From: Knoellia sp031844405
Lineage (GTDB): Bacteria; Actinomycetota; Actinomycetes; Actinomycetales; Dermatophilaceae
Assembly: GCA_031844405.1 (NCBI GenBank)
Contig: JAUZVC010000001.1
Span: 806,001-870,000 of the forward strand
Direction: 5' to 3'
Length of the DNA stretch: 64,000 nucleotides
In this document: in pieces, positions 1 to 7,968 of the stretch
Position numbering within the stretch: position 1 is the first letter of the stretch
Layout of the letters: each line of letters begins with the position of its first letter
The notes under the pieces: model-generated
Database searches by the model: none
Told to the model about the DNA's origin: nothing
The model's input: the letters and a program-made list of their open reading frames with translations, nothing else
Made by a program: the position numbers and the translations under genes

Positions 1-1044
1 CTTCGGAGCCGTCTGGGCGACGAGGTGGTTGACGGCCGTCGACTTGTCGCGGACGACGTCGCCCGTGCGACGGTCGATGACGAGCGAGGTCTCGGTGACG
101 GTGCGTCCGTAGTCGTGGGCGCTGGTGACGAGGCGCGGGTTGCCGGCCGGGTCGGGCAGGGAGCAGATGTAGGCCTGGTGGGTGTGGCCCGTGACGATCT
201 GGTCGACCTCGGGGCTCATCTGGGCCGCGATCTGGGCGATCGGCGCCGAGATGCCGTTGCACTGGTTGATGTTGCCGGTCTGGTAGCCACCCTCGTGGAG
301 GAGGACGACGATCGCCTCGACGCCCTGCTTCTTGAGGACCTCGGCCTGGGCGTTCGCCGTCTCGACCTCGTCGAGGAAGTCGACCGAGGAGACGCCCGCC
401 GGGCTCACGAGTGTCGGCGTGGCCTCGAGGGTCATGCCGATGAAGCCGACCCTGGCGCCCTTGATCTTCTTGATCGACGTGCCCGGCAGCAGGGTGTCGC
501 CGCTGTCCTTGCGGACGACGTTGGCCGAGAGCCACTGGAAGTCGGCGCCGGCGTAGGGCGACTCGGGGAAGTAGCAGCCGTCCGTGGGGTGGCAGCCACC
601 GTTCTGCATGCGGAGCAGCTCGTCGGTGCCCTCGTCGAACTCGTGGTTGCCGACGGAGCTGACGTCGAGCTTCATCTCGTTGAGGGACTCGACCGAGGGC
701 TCGTCGTGGAACATGCCCGACAGGAAGGGCGAGCCGCCGATGAGGTCTCCGGCCGCGACCGTGAGGTTGCCGGCGTAGCCGGACTTCTGGCGCAGCGCGC
801 TGAGCGTCGAGGAGAGGTACTCGGCGCCGCCGACGGGCGTCTGGCTCGGGTCCTCGACCGGGGTGAGCTTGGGGTCGGTGGCCTCGAGGTGGCCGTGGTA
901 GTCGTTGAACGACAGCAGCTGGACCGTCGTCGTCGCCTTGGTGTCCACGGGACGGTCGGCGCTCGCCGGGGTCGCGGCGAGGGTCGCGGCGCAGGCCGCC
1001 GCAAGAAGGGTCGCGCCCGCCCGGCGCTTGGTGGTGATCGTCAT
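1..1044 (-). CDS. Secreted bifunctional metallophosphatase / 5'-nucleotidase, 3' part beyond the window
   Basis: UshA-type 5'-nucleotidases dephosphorylate nucleotides outside the membrane for nucleoside and phosphate scavenging. The first 348 residues are visible and the C-terminus runs off the left edge. A signal peptide (KRR n-region, Ala/Leu core, cleavage after ASA near residue 29) is followed by the calcineurin-like metal motifs in order: FNDYHGH, AGDLIGG, VGNHEFDEG and TGHTHQ. The start at 1044 has AGGAG five bases upstream. The C-terminal substrate-binding domain cannot be checked. It is divergent from the sterol-carrier-like gene. Confidence 0.9.
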   Translation of the reverse strand, partial: MTITTKRRAGATLLAAACAATLAATPASADRPVDTKATTTVQLLSFNDYHGHLEATDPKLTPVEDPSQTPVGGAEYLSSTLSALRQKSGYAGNLTVAAGDLIGGSPFLSGMFHDEPSVESLNEMKLDVSSVGNHEFDEGTDELLRMQNGGCHPTDGCYFPESPYAGADFQWLSANVVRKDSGDTLLPGTSIKKIKGARVGFIGMTLEATPTLVSPAGVSSVDFLDEVETANAQAEVLKKQGVEAIVVLLHEGGYQTGNINQCNGISAPIAQIAAQMSPEVDQIVTGHTHQAYICSLPDPAGNPRLVTSAHDYGRTVTETSLVIDRRTGDVVRDKSTAVNHLVAQTAPK

Positions 1045-1215
1045 GCCAACTCCTGGTTCCGCCACTCCGGGTGAGTGCGCGCGCGTCGTCGCCGCAGGGG
1101 TTCGGCAACTCGGTCCATGCTGCCCGACAATGTGGACCGCGTCTCCCCCTCTGCATAACTATTTGTGACATCGGCGTGAACGGGCCGCGCGTCCGGTCGC
1201 GTCGGCGCCCCGCCC

Positions 1216-1221
1216 TACGAT
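1216..1221 (+). promoter_or_regulatory. Leaderless -10 box (TACGAT)
   Basis: TACGAT lies exactly 7 bases before the ATG at 1229, the geometry of a leaderless actinobacterial promoter. No convincing -35 is visible. Confidence 0.5.
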
Positions 1222-1228
1222 TGCGCGT

Positions 1229-1612
1229 ATGCCGTCCCGTCGCCGTGTGCCCGTCGCCGCAGGTCGGGAGGCCCTCGCCTCGTGGGTGGCGGACCCCGGG
1301 GGTGTCGACCGGACGACGACGGCGACGGCCGTCAGGTTCGCGCTCGAAGAGCTCGGTGCCCGTGCTCCCGGACGCAGCGTCGAGGTGCGGGTGCCGCCGT
1401 TCGGGGTCGTCCAGTGCATCGAGGGTCTCCAGCACCGTCGGGGCACCCCGCCCAACGTCATCGAGACCGACGCGGCGACGTGGCTCGCGCTCGTCATCGG
1501 CACGCTCGACCCGGCCACGGCGGCCGGTGAGGGGCTCCTGCGGGTGAGCGGCACGCGAGCCGACCTCACGGCATACCTCCCGCTCTTCGACGACTCCGAG
1601 AAGGTGACCTGA
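1229..1612 (+). CDS. Sterol carrier family protein
   Basis: A 127-residue single-domain protein resembling the short actinobacterial SCP2-like proteins, which have a small hydrophobic-ligand fold; their ligand in bacteria is unknown. The segment VEVRVPPFGVVQC and the C-terminal LRVSGTRADLTAYLPLF are typical. There is no signal peptide, so it is probably cytoplasmic. The start is supported by a -10 box 7 bases upstream. The LLM oxidoreductase gene begins one base after its stop region, so the two are probably co-transcribed. The family call is by recognition only. Confidence 0.8.
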   Translation: MPSRRRVPVAAGREALASWVADPGGVDRTTTATAVRFALEELGARAPGRSVEVRVPPFGVVQCIEGLQHRRGTPPNVIETDAATWLALVIGTLDPATAAGEGLLRVSGTRADLTAYLPLFDDSEKVT

Positions 1613-1613
1613 C

Positions 1614-2474
1614 GTGCGACACGGGATCTCGATCCTTCCCGACGCCCCCTGGCGCGAGGCCGGGCCGCGGTGGCGCGCCGTCGAGGAGATGGGCTTCGCG
1701 CACGCGTGGGTCTACGACCACCTCGTGTGGGGCGGGCTCCCGGACAGCACGTGGTTCCCGGCGGTGCCGACGCTGGCCGCGGCGGCCGGGGTGACGTCGT
1801 CGATCCGGCTCGGCACGTTCGTCACGTCGCTGAACTACCGCCACCCCTACGTCTTCGCTCGCGACGTCCTCGCCCTCGACGACCTGTCCGGCGGGCGGCT
1901 GCTCTGCGGGCTCGGCACCGGCGGCGACCTCGACTCCGAGGTGCTCGGCGAGTCGCACACGGTCAAGGAGCGGGTCGACCGCTTCCACGAGTACGTCCCG
2001 CTGCTCGACCGGCTGCTCCGCGAGGACCACGTCGACCACGACGGCGACTGGTACGCCCTGCGTGACGCCCGCACGCTGCCCGGGCCGGTGCGCGACCGGG
2101 TGCCGTTCGTCGTCGCCGCCAACGGGCCGCGCTCGCTGCGGCTCGCCGCCCGGTTCGGACAGGGGTGGGTGACGACCGGGGTGCGCGGCGCCGAGACGCT
2201 CGACCAGTGGTGGGAGGGCGTCGCCGGTCTCGTCGAGCGGTTCGACGGCATGGAGGGCACGAGCGCGCACGACCGCTACCTCCTCCTCGACGCGTCGCCG
2301 CGGTTCTCGCTCGAGTCGGTCGACCTCTACGAGGAGATGACCGGCCGCGCCGCGGAGCTCGGCTTCACCGACACCATCACCCACTGGCCCAGGGCCGAGT
2401 CCCCGTATGCCGGCTCGCTCGCGACCCTCGAGGCCGTCGCCTCCGGTGTCGTCGCCGCGGCGCACGCGAAGTAG
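1614..2474 (+). CDS. LLM-class F420/flavin-dependent oxidoreductase
   Basis: A 286-residue luciferase-like TIM-barrel oxidoreductase. The region AWVYDHLVWGG near residues 30-40 and the segment RLGTFVTSLNYRHPYVFARDVLALDDLSGGR are characteristic of the F420-dependent branch. The GTG start follows the sterol-carrier stop immediately. The substrate cannot be inferred. Two other F420-type enzymes in the window (fgd at 16.8 kb, Ddn-like at 15.1 kb) support F420 over FMN as the cofactor, but that is inference. Confidence 0.85.
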   Translation: MRHGISILPDAPWREAGPRWRAVEEMGFAHAWVYDHLVWGGLPDSTWFPAVPTLAAAAGVTSSIRLGTFVTSLNYRHPYVFARDVLALDDLSGGRLLCGLGTGGDLDSEVLGESHTVKERVDRFHEYVPLLDRLLREDHVDHDGDWYALRDARTLPGPVRDRVPFVVAANGPRSLRLAARFGQGWVTTGVRGAETLDQWWEGVAGLVERFDGMEGTSAHDRYLLLDASPRFSLESVDLYEEMTGRAAELGFTDTITHWPRAESPYAGSLATLEAVASGVVAAAHAK

Positions 2475-2477
2475 CGT
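2472..2477 (+). promoter_or_regulatory. Leaderless -10 box (TAGCGT)
   Basis: TAGCGT overlaps the end of the LLM gene and stands 7 bases before the GTG at 2485. It supports that start over longer in-frame alternatives. Confidence 0.45.
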
Positions 2478-2484
2478 TGAGGGC

Positions 2485-2730
2485 GTGAACGAGATCCGCC
2501 GCCCCAACCACCTCCGTGTCCTCGTCGTCGGAGCCGTCCTCGGGTTCGCGCTGGGTGCCTTCTTCGGGGTCTACCGCGGGCTCGAGTCGTCGGCGCGCAC
2601 CACCGCCGGTGAGTACTCCACGTCGACGGCGGTCGGCTACCTCGGCATCCTCGGCGCCATCGTCGTCGGCCTGCTCGCGGCCGGCGTGTCCGTGCTCGTC
2701 GAGACGATCTCCGAGCGCCGCAACCGATGA
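2485..2730 (+). CDS. Small two-helix membrane protein, unknown function
   Basis: An 81-residue protein with two predicted membrane helices (about residues 12-30 and 49-70) joined by a short polar loop. It ends in the basic tail ERRNR. I do not recognise a named family. The GTG start is chosen because a TAGCGT -10 box lies 7 bases upstream; the open frame extends further 5' but into LLM coding sequence. Its stop overlaps the ATG of the next small membrane gene by 4 bases, so the two are a translationally coupled pair. Confidence 0.7.
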   Translation: MNEIRRPNHLRVLVVGAVLGFALGAFFGVYRGLESSARTTAGEYSTSTAVGYLGILGAIVVGLLAAGVSVLVETISERRNR

Positions 2731-2924
2731 GCACGCGGACGCGGCTGGTCCTGGGCCTCGTGCTGGTCGTCGTCGGTCTCGTCTGGTTCCTGCAGGGTGT
2801 GGGCGTGCTCGGGGGCAGCGTGATGTCGGGCGTCACCCTGTGGGCGGTCGTCGGACCGGCCGTGGCGTTGCTCGGTCTGAGCCTCGCGCTCAGCGGGCGC
2901 GGAGGGCGACCACCGTCTGCGTGA
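2727..2924 (+). CDS. Small two-helix membrane protein, unknown function
   Basis: A 65-residue hydrophobic protein with helices at about residues 8-28 and 35-56 and a short basic tail. The start overlaps the preceding stop (ATGA). Its 3' end overlaps the convergent epimerase gene by 35 bases. It resembles short actinobacterial two-helix proteins that accompany transporters or envelope genes, but I cannot name it. Confidence 0.65.
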   Translation: MSTRTRLVLGLVLVVVGLVWFLQGVGVLGGSVMSGVTLWAVVGPAVALLGLSLALSGRGGRPPSA

Positions 2925-3855
2925 GGCCCTCCGAGAGCGGTCGGCACGTCCAGCCCAGCTCGCGCTCTGCCTTGGCGCGCGTGCCGGTGTAGCTCGCCAG
3001 CGCCGCGCGCAGGGACTCCGGGTGGTAGTTCGCGGGCAGCGGCACGACTCCGGCGACGGGCCGCAAGGCCCGCTCCAGGAGCCGCACCATCGACGCGGGC
3101 ACGGGCCGTGGCGGCCTGGTGCCCGCGATCTCCGCGACCCGGCCGAGCAGCTCGGAGAGGGTGGCCGGCTCGCCCGCGAGCATGTAGTCCTCGCCGGCGA
3201 CCCCACGCTCCATCCCCAGGACGTGGCCACGTGCGACGTCGGCGACGTGGGTCCACATGAGCGTCCCGCCGCCGGTGGGCACCTGCGGACGCCTCCCGGC
3301 GACGACCCTGGCCATGAGCTCGCCGACCTGCGAGGTGTCACCGGGGCCGTAGATCCCGCCCGGCATGACGGTGACGACCGGCGCGCCGCGGGCGGCGTAC
3401 TCGTGGGCGGCGTCGTGCGCCTCCGCCTTCGTGCGGTCGTACTCGGTGATGTGCTCGCCGGTGTGCCGGTGGGTCTCGTCACGGACCACGCCGCCGGTGT
3501 CGGAGTTGACGGCGAGCGTGCTCGTGTAGACGACCTTGGGCGTGCCGGCCCGGCGGGCCGCGGTGAGCACGTTGCGGGTGCCCTCGACGTTGACCCGTCG
3601 GCCGGCGGAGCGGTCACGCTCGCCGAGCTTGTACCAACCGGCCACGTGGAAGAGCCCGTCGGCGCCGGCGAGCAGCCGGTCGAGCGCCTCGTCCGAGTCG
3701 AGGTCACCCTCGACGAGCTCGACGCCCAGCGCGCTCAGGGCCGTGGCTCGGCCGGGGGTGCGGACGAGGGCGACGACGTCGTGCCCGGCCTCGACGAGCT
3801 GGCCGGCGAGCTCGCCGCCGACGAACCCGGTGGCACCGGTGAGTGCATATCGCAT
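2890..3855 (-). CDS. NAD(P)-dependent epimerase/dehydratase-family (extended SDR) protein
   Basis: A 321-residue extended short-chain dehydrogenase. The N-terminal GATGFVG dinucleotide motif (residues 7-13) follows the first beta strand and the active-site motif is YDRTK. It resembles the dihydroflavonol-4-reductase-like branch that acts on sugars, sterols or aldehydes; the substrate is not predictable. The start is at a motif GACAAT six bases upstream (a weak leaderless -10). It is convergent with the small membrane gene. Confidence 0.85.
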   Translation of the reverse strand: MRYALTGATGFVGGELAGQLVEAGHDVVALVRTPGRATALSALGVELVEGDLDSDEALDRLLAGADGLFHVAGWYKLGERDRSAGRRVNVEGTRNVLTAARRAGTPKVVYTSTLAVNSDTGGVVRDETHRHTGEHITEYDRTKAEAHDAAHEYAARGAPVVTVMPGGIYGPGDTSQVGELMARVVAGRRPQVPTGGGTLMWTHVADVARGHVLGMERGVAGEDYMLAGEPATLSELLGRVAEIAGTRPPRPVPASMVRLLERALRPVAGVVPLPANYHPESLRAALASYTGTRAKAERELGWTCRPLSEGLTQTVVALRAR

Positions 3856-3884
3856 GGCCCCATTGTCCCTTCCGCCCCGAGCGG

Positions 3885-4712
3885 TCAGGCGAACGAGAAG
3901 AGGGCCACCGGGGCGCTCGTGGGGTGCTCCGAGCCCGACTCGGGCTCGAGCGTGATGCCGGCGCCGGTGGCGGTCGACGCGTCACCCTTGAGCATCACCG
4001 TGACGGCCGTCCCTGTCGTGGGGATCATGCCGGCGCTCACCATGCCCCGGCCGGGGACGTCGAACCACAGCTGGTAGGCCTTGCCCGACGGCGGGGTCGG
4101 CATGGCGTCGGCGACGAAGACCGCTTGCTTGTGCGACGGGCTGCGGACGAGGGTCACCTCGGAGGCGCCCATCGGCAGCTCGAGGCGCTGGGCATCGTCA
4201 GCCTGGAGCACCTGCTCGGTGGCGGTGAGCTGCGGCGGTTCGTCGTCCCTCCACGGCTGCCAGACGAGGCCACCGACGGTGAGGACGGCCGCCGCGACGG
4301 CGGCCGCGAGCCAGGGACGCAGGCGGGTGCGACGCCGCGCGGCGAGCTCGTCGACACGCGTCGAGCCGTCCAGCGGTGGGTCCACGCGAGCAGGGCCCGC
4401 ATCCGGCGACGACGACGGGGACGAACCCACCGAGGCAGGTGTCGCGGCACGGGGAGGAGCGGGGGCCTCGGTCTCCTCGAGCGGGGAGAGCTGGCGGGTC
4501 TGGGCCACGGCGGACAGGACCGACGCACGCAGCGCCGGCGACGGAGCCAGCTCGACGTCCGCCGCGAGGGTGGCGGCCGCCGCGCGCAGCTCGGCGACCT
4601 CGGCGCGGCAGTCCGCGCACTCGGCGAGGTGCAGCTCGAAGGAGCGGCGCTCCTCCTCCGTCACGGCGTTGACGGCATACGCGCCTGCGAGCGCGTGCGT
4701 GTCAGGGTTCAT
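3885..4712 (-). CDS. rskA: Anti-sigma-K factor, RskA family
   Basis: A 275-residue membrane-anchored anti-sigma factor. The N-terminal zinc-associated domain has H28-x3-C32-x2-C35. A Pro/Ala/Ser linker follows, then one membrane helix (about residues 133-150) and an extracytoplasmic RskA domain (QVLQADDAQRLELPMGAS onward). The family binds and holds its sigma factor until regulated proteolysis. It overlaps the sigK stop/start by 4 bases (4709-4712), so the two are translationally coupled. It is somewhat longer than mycobacterial RskA because of the linker. Confidence 0.93.
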   Translation of the reverse strand: MNPDTHALAGAYAVNAVTEEERRSFELHLAECADCRAEVAELRAAAATLAADVELAPSPALRASVLSAVAQTRQLSPLEETEAPAPPRAATPASVGSSPSSSPDAGPARVDPPLDGSTRVDELAARRRTRLRPWLAAAVAAAVLTVGGLVWQPWRDDEPPQLTATEQVLQADDAQRLELPMGASEVTLVRSPSHKQAVFVADAMPTPPSGKAYQLWFDVPGRGMVSAGMIPTTGTAVTVMLKGDASTATGAGITLEPESGSEHPTSAPVALFSFA

Positions 4713-5311
4713 GCCGTCACCTCCAGAGTGTCTCGAAGTCGGATGAGTCCGTCGCGGATCCGGGTCTTGGCCGTCCCGAGCGGGATGCCGAGGAGGGCTG
4801 CCACCTCGGTGTGGGTGTGGCCGCCGAGGTAGGCGAGCTCGACTGCGCCCCGCTGGGTCTCGGTGAGCGAGGCGAGCGCGCGGCGGACGCGCTCCTGGTC
4901 GAGGCGGACCTCGACCTTCTCGAGCGTCGAGTCGTGCTCACGCTCGGCGGTCGTCACCTCGTAGGTGACCTCGCGGGCCTTGCTCGCCTCGGCGGACCGG
5001 ACCCGGTCGACGGCCTTGCGGTGGGCGATGGTGAGCATCCACGCGAGCGGCGACCCCTTGGAGGAGTCGAAGCGGGTGCAGTGGCGCCAGATGTCGAGGA
5101 AGGCCTCCTGGGTGACCTCCTCGCTCTGCGCCCGGTCGCGCACGACGCGGACGACGAGCCCGTGAACCCGGGCAGCGGTCGCGTCGTAGAGCTCGGCGAA
5201 CGCCGCCTCGTCACCCCGGGCCGACCGCCCGAGGAGGCCGGCGAGATCCGGTCCCACGGCCGCGGTCGGCGAGGGGTCTCCGTCTCCGCCGACCGCTGCC
5301 ATGAGGACCAT
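4709..5311 (-). CDS. sigK: ECF RNA polymerase sigma factor SigK
   Basis: A 200-residue group 4 sigma factor. Region 2 contains FAELYDATAARVHGLVVRVVRD and QEAFLDIWRH; region 4 contains LTETQRGAVELAYLGGHTHTEVAALL with the helix-turn-helix GIPLGTAKTRIRDGL. The pairing with an RskA-type anti-sigma and an adjacent fasciclin lipoprotein matches the mycobacterial SigK-RskA-MPT70/83 system. The first ATG (5311) is used; a second in-frame ATG three codons later is possible. It lies 33 bases after the fasciclin gene and is probably read from the same promoter. Confidence 0.93.
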   Translation of the reverse strand: MVLMAAVGGDGDPSPTAAVGPDLAGLLGRSARGDEAAFAELYDATAARVHGLVVRVVRDRAQSEEVTQEAFLDIWRHCTRFDSSKGSPLAWMLTIAHRKAVDRVRSAEASKAREVTYEVTTAEREHDSTLEKVEVRLDQERVRRALASLTETQRGAVELAYLGGHTHTEVAALLGIPLGTAKTRIRDGLIRLRDTLEVTA

Positions 5312-5344
5312 GATCGCCTACGTCCTGCTGTGGGTGCTCGCCGG

Positions 5345-5989
5345 TCAGGAAGCCGGGAGCAGGACGCCGTCGATGATGTAGACGGTCGCGTTGGCCGTCT
5401 GGACGTTGCCGCAGGCCACCTTGGCCTCACCGACGGTGAAGTCCTCGCCGCTGCCGGCGACCGTGATGGTGCCGCCACCGAGGGTCTTGTGGTCACCGGC
5501 CAGCTGGTCGGGGCTGATCTTGCCCTCGACGACGTGGTTGGTGAGCACCTTGGTGAGCAGGCCCTTCGGGTCGGCCATGGCGGCGTCCATCGTCGCCTTC
5601 GGGACCTTGGCGAACGCGTCGTTCGTCGGCGCGAAGACGGTGAGCTCGGGGGCGCCGTTCAGGGTGTCGACGAGGCCGGCCTCCTTGACCGCGGAGACGA
5701 GCGTCGACAGGAGCGGGTTGGCGCTCGCGGCGGTGGCGACCGGAGCGGTCGACATGCCGTCGAACGAGCCGGCGCCGCTGGCGGGGACCTGGCTGCAGGC
5801 GGCGCCGAACGGTTCGCCCATCATGTCTCCCGAGGGGGACTCGGAGGCGCTCGCGGACGGGCTCATGGACTCCGTGGTCGACGAGCTGGCCGCGGTGTCG
5901 GCGCTGTCGTCCGAGCTGCCACAGGCGGCGAGGCCGAGCGGAAGTGCGAGGGCCAGGGCGAGGACTGCGGGACGGTGCGTGAGCTTCAT
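5345..5989 (-). CDS. Fasciclin-domain lipoprotein (MPT70/MPT83-like)
   Basis: A 214-residue secreted lipoprotein. The signal peptide ends in the lipobox LAAC (Cys near residue 21), then a Ser/Thr-rich linker and a single FAS1 domain with LTVFAPTNDAF and a C-terminal strand VYIIDGVLLP. FAS1 proteins mediate adhesion at the cell surface, and MPT83/MPT70 are the main SigK targets in mycobacteria. The ATG at 5989 has AGGAG seven bases upstream; an ATG five codons upstream lacks one. A sigma-K-like promoter precedes it and sigK-rskA follow on the same strand. Confidence 0.92.
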   Translation of the reverse strand: MKLTHRPAVLALALALPLGLAACGSSDDSADTAASSSTTESMSPSASASESPSGDMMGEPFGAACSQVPASGAGSFDGMSTAPVATAASANPLLSTLVSAVKEAGLVDTLNGAPELTVFAPTNDAFAKVPKATMDAAMADPKGLLTKVLTNHVVEGKISPDQLAGDHKTLGGGTITVAGSGEDFTVGEAKVACGNVQTANATVYIIDGVLLPAS

Positions 5990-6024
5990 GATCGTCTCCT
6001 TCATGGGGGTGGATGACACCCGTG

Positions 6025-6051
6025 GTTCGATGCTGCTGGCGAGCCGGATGG
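6025..6051 (-). promoter_or_regulatory. Candidate sigma-K promoter for the fasciclin-sigK-rskA operon
   Basis: Read leftward, CCATCC (6051-6046), a 15-base spacer and TCGAAC (6030-6025). The mycobacterial SigK consensus as I recall it is CCATCC then CCGAAT with a spacer about 1-2 bases longer. The start codon of the fasciclin gene is about 35 bases downstream. Confidence 0.5.
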
Positions 6052-6116
6052 GTTCTGGCCCAACCTTTTTCGAACTTTCTTCGGTATGCCGTCCGCCCGG
6101 CTCCCGGCGCCGCTCA

Positions 6117-6230
6117 CCCTTGCGTCCGGCAGGGTGACGGCCTGGCCACCAGGGTTGCGGACGCAAGGGATAGGGCCCTGTTGCATCCGGCAAGATGACG
6201 GCCTGGCCACCAGGGTTGCGGACGCAAGGG
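6117..6230. repeat. Two tandem stem-loop repeats, period 61 bp
   Basis: The unit at 6117-6169 has perfect 12-base arms (CCCTTGCGTCCG at 6117-6128, its complement at 6158-6169) enclosing a smaller CCTGG-CCA-CCAGG hairpin. A second copy ends at 6230, identical through the right half with a few changes in the left arm. It fills the gap between two leftward genes. On the minus strand it could terminate the molybdopterin oxidoreductase transcript. It resembles a REP-like intergenic element. Confidence 0.8.
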
Positions 6231-6266
6231 AGCGCAAGGGGAGGGGAGGGTCCGGCGAGGGTGCTG

Positions 6267-7880
6267 TCAGTCGACGAGGACGGGGATCGAGTGCCAGCCG
6301 GTCGCGCCTCGGGGGAACGGCTCGGCGCGCTGCTCGGTCTGGACGGCCCCGGTGAGGTCGGTGGCGCGCACGGTGAGCTCGTGCCGGCCCGCCCTGGCGT
6401 CCCACTCGAGGAACCACTGCCGCCAGTAGTCGACGTTGGCGTCGGGTCCGAGCGTCGCCTCGCGCCACGGCTCGTCGTCGATGCGGACCTCGACCTTGGC
6501 GATGCCACGGCCCTGGGCCCAGGCGACGCCGCCGATGACGTTGCGGCCGGGGCGGAGGTTGGCGAGCCCGCGTGGGGTGTCGATGCGCGACTGGGTGAGG
6601 ATGCGCCCGTCGGTCGCCCACTCGCGCTCGGTCCAGTAGGCCTTCTTCGCGGCATAGGTCGTGGCGGTGAGGCGCTCGACCCACTTCGTCGAGCCGACGA
6701 ACCCGTAGAGGCCCGGGGTGACGAGGCGCACGGGGTAACCGTGGCGGCGGGGGAGTGGCTCGCCGTTCATGCCGATGGCGAGCAGGGCGTCACGGTCGTC
6801 GGTGAGCGCTTGGACCGGCGTGGAGATCGTCATGCCGTCGACGGAGGTGCTGAGGATCTGGTCGGCCGACCCGCGCACGCCTGCTCGCTCGAGCAGCTGC
6901 CGAACGGGGACGCCGAGCCAGCGGGCGCCGCCGATGTAGCCGCCGCCGACCTCGTTGCTCACGCAGCACATCGTGATGTCCTTCTCGACGAGGTCCATCG
7001 AGGCGAGCTCGGCGAAGTCGATGCTGAACGGCGAGTCGACCTCGCCGTCGATCGTGAGCTCCCACGAGTCGACGTCGACGCGGGGGATGACGAGGGCCGT
7101 GTCGATCCGGTAGAAGTCCTTGTTCGGGGTGCGCCACGGCACGATCCCCTTGACCTTGCCCTCGATCCCGGCCGGCAGCGGGGCGAGCGTCTGGGCGGGC
7201 GACGGCAGCGTCATCGTCGACGGGGCGATGGCGTCGGCGGTGAGCTTCTGCCCGAGCGCGCCGATGGCCGCGGCCCCCACGGCGGTGCCGCCCGCGCCGA
7301 GGAGGAAGCTCCGGCGGCCGGTCGACACCGGCTCCCCGCTGGCGCGGGCGTTGTGGTCGGTGGGGTTCTCGTGCGTCTGGGGTGACCCGGTGGCACCGGC
7401 GGTGCCGGCGCCTGCCGCGGACGAAGCCTCACGACGGGTGACGAGCCCGAGCAGGGCCGTGAGCACGCCGACGCCGACGAGGCCCGTGACGAGCCCGGGG
7501 ACGACGTCGAGCTGTCCGGCGGTGGGCCGCAGGACCGCGGCGGCCGCAGCGAGGGTCGCGAGCCCGACGATGACGAGCCGGCCGGCCAGCGGGCGCGTGC
7601 GGGACACGAGGCCGGCGGCGGCGGCGAGCAGCAGCGTGACGACGGTGACGCTGCCGATGAGGATCGGCTTGTCGGCCGTGCCCATCGTGCGCACCGCCCA
7701 CTCCTTGACGGGCGTGGGGGTCGCGTCGATGACCTGCGAACCGACGGCGAGCACGGGGGACGCCTCGGGCGCGACGAACGCGGCCACGAGGTGACCGGCG
7801 GCAGCACCGGCGGCCGCGGCGAGCAGGCCGCTCACGGCATACGGCCAGCGCGGGTGCGACGTCGGAACGGAAGCGTCCAT
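6267..7880 (-). CDS. Membrane-anchored molybdopterin-dependent oxidoreductase (sulfite-oxidase fold)
   Basis: A 537-residue protein. The N-terminal part has about four membrane helices. A second Tat-like stretch (GRRSFLLGAGG) is followed by a SUOX-type molybdopterin domain with ITMCCVSNEVGGG carrying the Mo-ligand cysteine region, LPRRHGYPVRLVTPG and VKWVERL-like text, and a C-terminal Mo-co dimerisation domain. The family oxidises sulfite, or reduces methionine sulfoxide in YedY-like members; the substrate here is unknown. The ATG at 7880 begins just before the first helix. It is divergent from purF. Confidence 0.88.
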   Translation of the reverse strand: MDASVPTSHPRWPYAVSGLLAAAAGAAAGHLVAAFVAPEASPVLAVGSQVIDATPTPVKEWAVRTMGTADKPILIGSVTVVTLLLAAAAGLVSRTRPLAGRLVIVGLATLAAAAAVLRPTAGQLDVVPGLVTGLVGVGVLTALLGLVTRREASSAAGAGTAGATGSPQTHENPTDHNARASGEPVSTGRRSFLLGAGGTAVGAAAIGALGQKLTADAIAPSTMTLPSPAQTLAPLPAGIEGKVKGIVPWRTPNKDFYRIDTALVIPRVDVDSWELTIDGEVDSPFSIDFAELASMDLVEKDITMCCVSNEVGGGYIGGARWLGVPVRQLLERAGVRGSADQILSTSVDGMTISTPVQALTDDRDALLAIGMNGEPLPRRHGYPVRLVTPGLYGFVGSTKWVERLTATTYAAKKAYWTEREWATDGRILTQSRIDTPRGLANLRPGRNVIGGVAWAQGRGIAKVEVRIDDEPWREATLGPDANVDYWRQWFLEWDARAGRHELTVRATDLTGAVQTEQRAEPFPRGATGWHSIPVLVD

Positions 7881-7956
7881 GGCAAGCCATTCGGTGCCGA
7901 GCCCGCGGCGGATGGGTCGGGAGTGCAGCCGCCGACAGGGTCCCGCGGAGTCGTGG

Positions 7957-7962
7957 GACACT
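7957..7962 (+). promoter_or_regulatory. Possible leaderless -10 box of purF (GACACT)
   Basis: GACACT lies six bases before the GTG at 7969. It is a weak box, but the spacing matches other leaderless starts in this window and supports the chosen purF start. Confidence 0.35.
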
Positions 7963-7968
7963 TGGAGT

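Noticed and set aside
6117..6230. CRISPR array
   Set aside because: Only two units, repeats longer than spacers, internal palindromes and no cas genes.
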